Positions 63,957 to 64,000 of a DNA stretch of 64,000 bases are shown here, piece after piece. How positions within the stretch are numbered: position 1 is the stretch's first letter; every line of letters begins with the position of its first letter. The stretch covers positions 186,001-250,000 of the forward strand of contig NZ_VSRN01000001.1 in the NCBI RefSeq assembly GCF_008369915.1, given 5' to 3'. The notes below the pieces were generated by a model. It ran no database searches, was not told the origin of the DNA, and saw only the letters and a program-made list of their open reading frames with translations. Source of the stretch: Dyadobacter sp. UC 10. GTDB lineage: Bacteria; Bacteroidota; Bacteroidia; Cytophagales; Spirosomataceae. The translations under genes and the position numbers were made by a program.

Positions 63957-64000
63957 TTAAAGATAGCCGGGGGTTTGTTTGAGTGCTTTGTTGTTGGTAA
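63957..64000 (-). CDS. SusD/RagB-family protein, C-terminal fragment (runs off right edge)
   Basis: The last 13 codons read TNNKALKQTPGYL then TAA at 63959-63957. The Leu-Lys-Gln-x-Pro-Gly-Tyr ending is the conserved SusD C-terminus, as in the three complete SusD proteins in this window (LEQNPGY, LVQNTGY, LKQNPGY). It places a SusC/SusD pair at the head of the region C operon just outside the window. Confidence 0.75.
   Translation of the reverse strand, partial: TNNKALKQTPGYL

Overview
The window looks like a polysaccharide-utilisation region from a Bacteroidota genome, probably a free-living Cytophagales member such as a Dyadobacter/Spirosoma relative. The case rests on three complete SusC/SusD pairs plus the tail of a fourth SusD, many Sec, lipoprotein and Tat-like signal peptides on carbohydrate enzymes, weak ribosome-binding sites, TTTG/TAnnTTTG-type promoter elements, and long operons with ATGA overlaps. 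The lineage is inference. No rRNA, tRNA, insertion sequence, phage gene or CRISPR array was seen.

Region A (1-23.4 kb) is one long minus-strand operon. From its promoter side near 21.6 kb it reads: SusC, SusD, BD-FAE-like esterase, GH28, short GH115-like alpha-glucuronidase, tandem-duplicated GH-A glycosidase, alpha/alpha-toroid protein, single-domain GH-A glycosidase, second GH28, SGNH esterase, SSS symporter, SDR, RraA-family protein, and a heparinase II/III-type lyase that runs off the left edge. A divergent kduD-iclR pair leaves from the same promoter region. Together they point to an acidic, uronate-containing, acylated plant or algal glycan (pectin-like), with unsaturated uronates passing through KduD.

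Region B (23.5-47.5 kb) has two SusC/SusD pairs on either side of an AraC regulator, with no glycosidase beside them. Next come a DUF6807 protein, a Tat-exported Gfo/Idh/MocA oxidoreductase, and a small-acid module (OtnK/DtnK-type kinase, PdxA-type dehydrogenase, DapA-type aldolase, iron alcohol dehydrogenase). A LacI regulator and a divergent SSS symporter follow. Three near-identical 16-bp palindromes (before lacI, before the dehydrogenase operon, before the symporter) define a local LacI regulon. An SDR plus PanE-like pair, divergent from a MocR-type regulator, closes this part.

Region C (47.6-64 kb) is one tightly coupled minus-strand operon. Reading from the right edge it runs: SusD tail, single sialidase, tandem-duplicated sialidase, SGNH esterase, zinc aspartoacylase-like protein, SDR, threonine-synthase-like PLP enzyme, NanA-like lyase, RraA, RidA, M81/MlrC protein, SMP-30 lactonase, NanM-like mutarotase, aldo/keto reductase, SDR, HpaI aldolase, MFS transporter. 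Sialidase, mutarotase, lyase and esterase point to sialic-acid use. The usual NanE/NagA/NagB/NanK steps are absent from the window. Instead there are dehydrogenases, a lactonase, a deacylase candidate, a PLP enzyme with RidA, and a 2-keto-3-deoxy-acid-type aldolase. This suggests an oxidative, non-phosphorylated route from N-acetylmannosamine to pyruvate, and it is the best candidate here for an undescribed system. The route is a hypothesis built on gene content.
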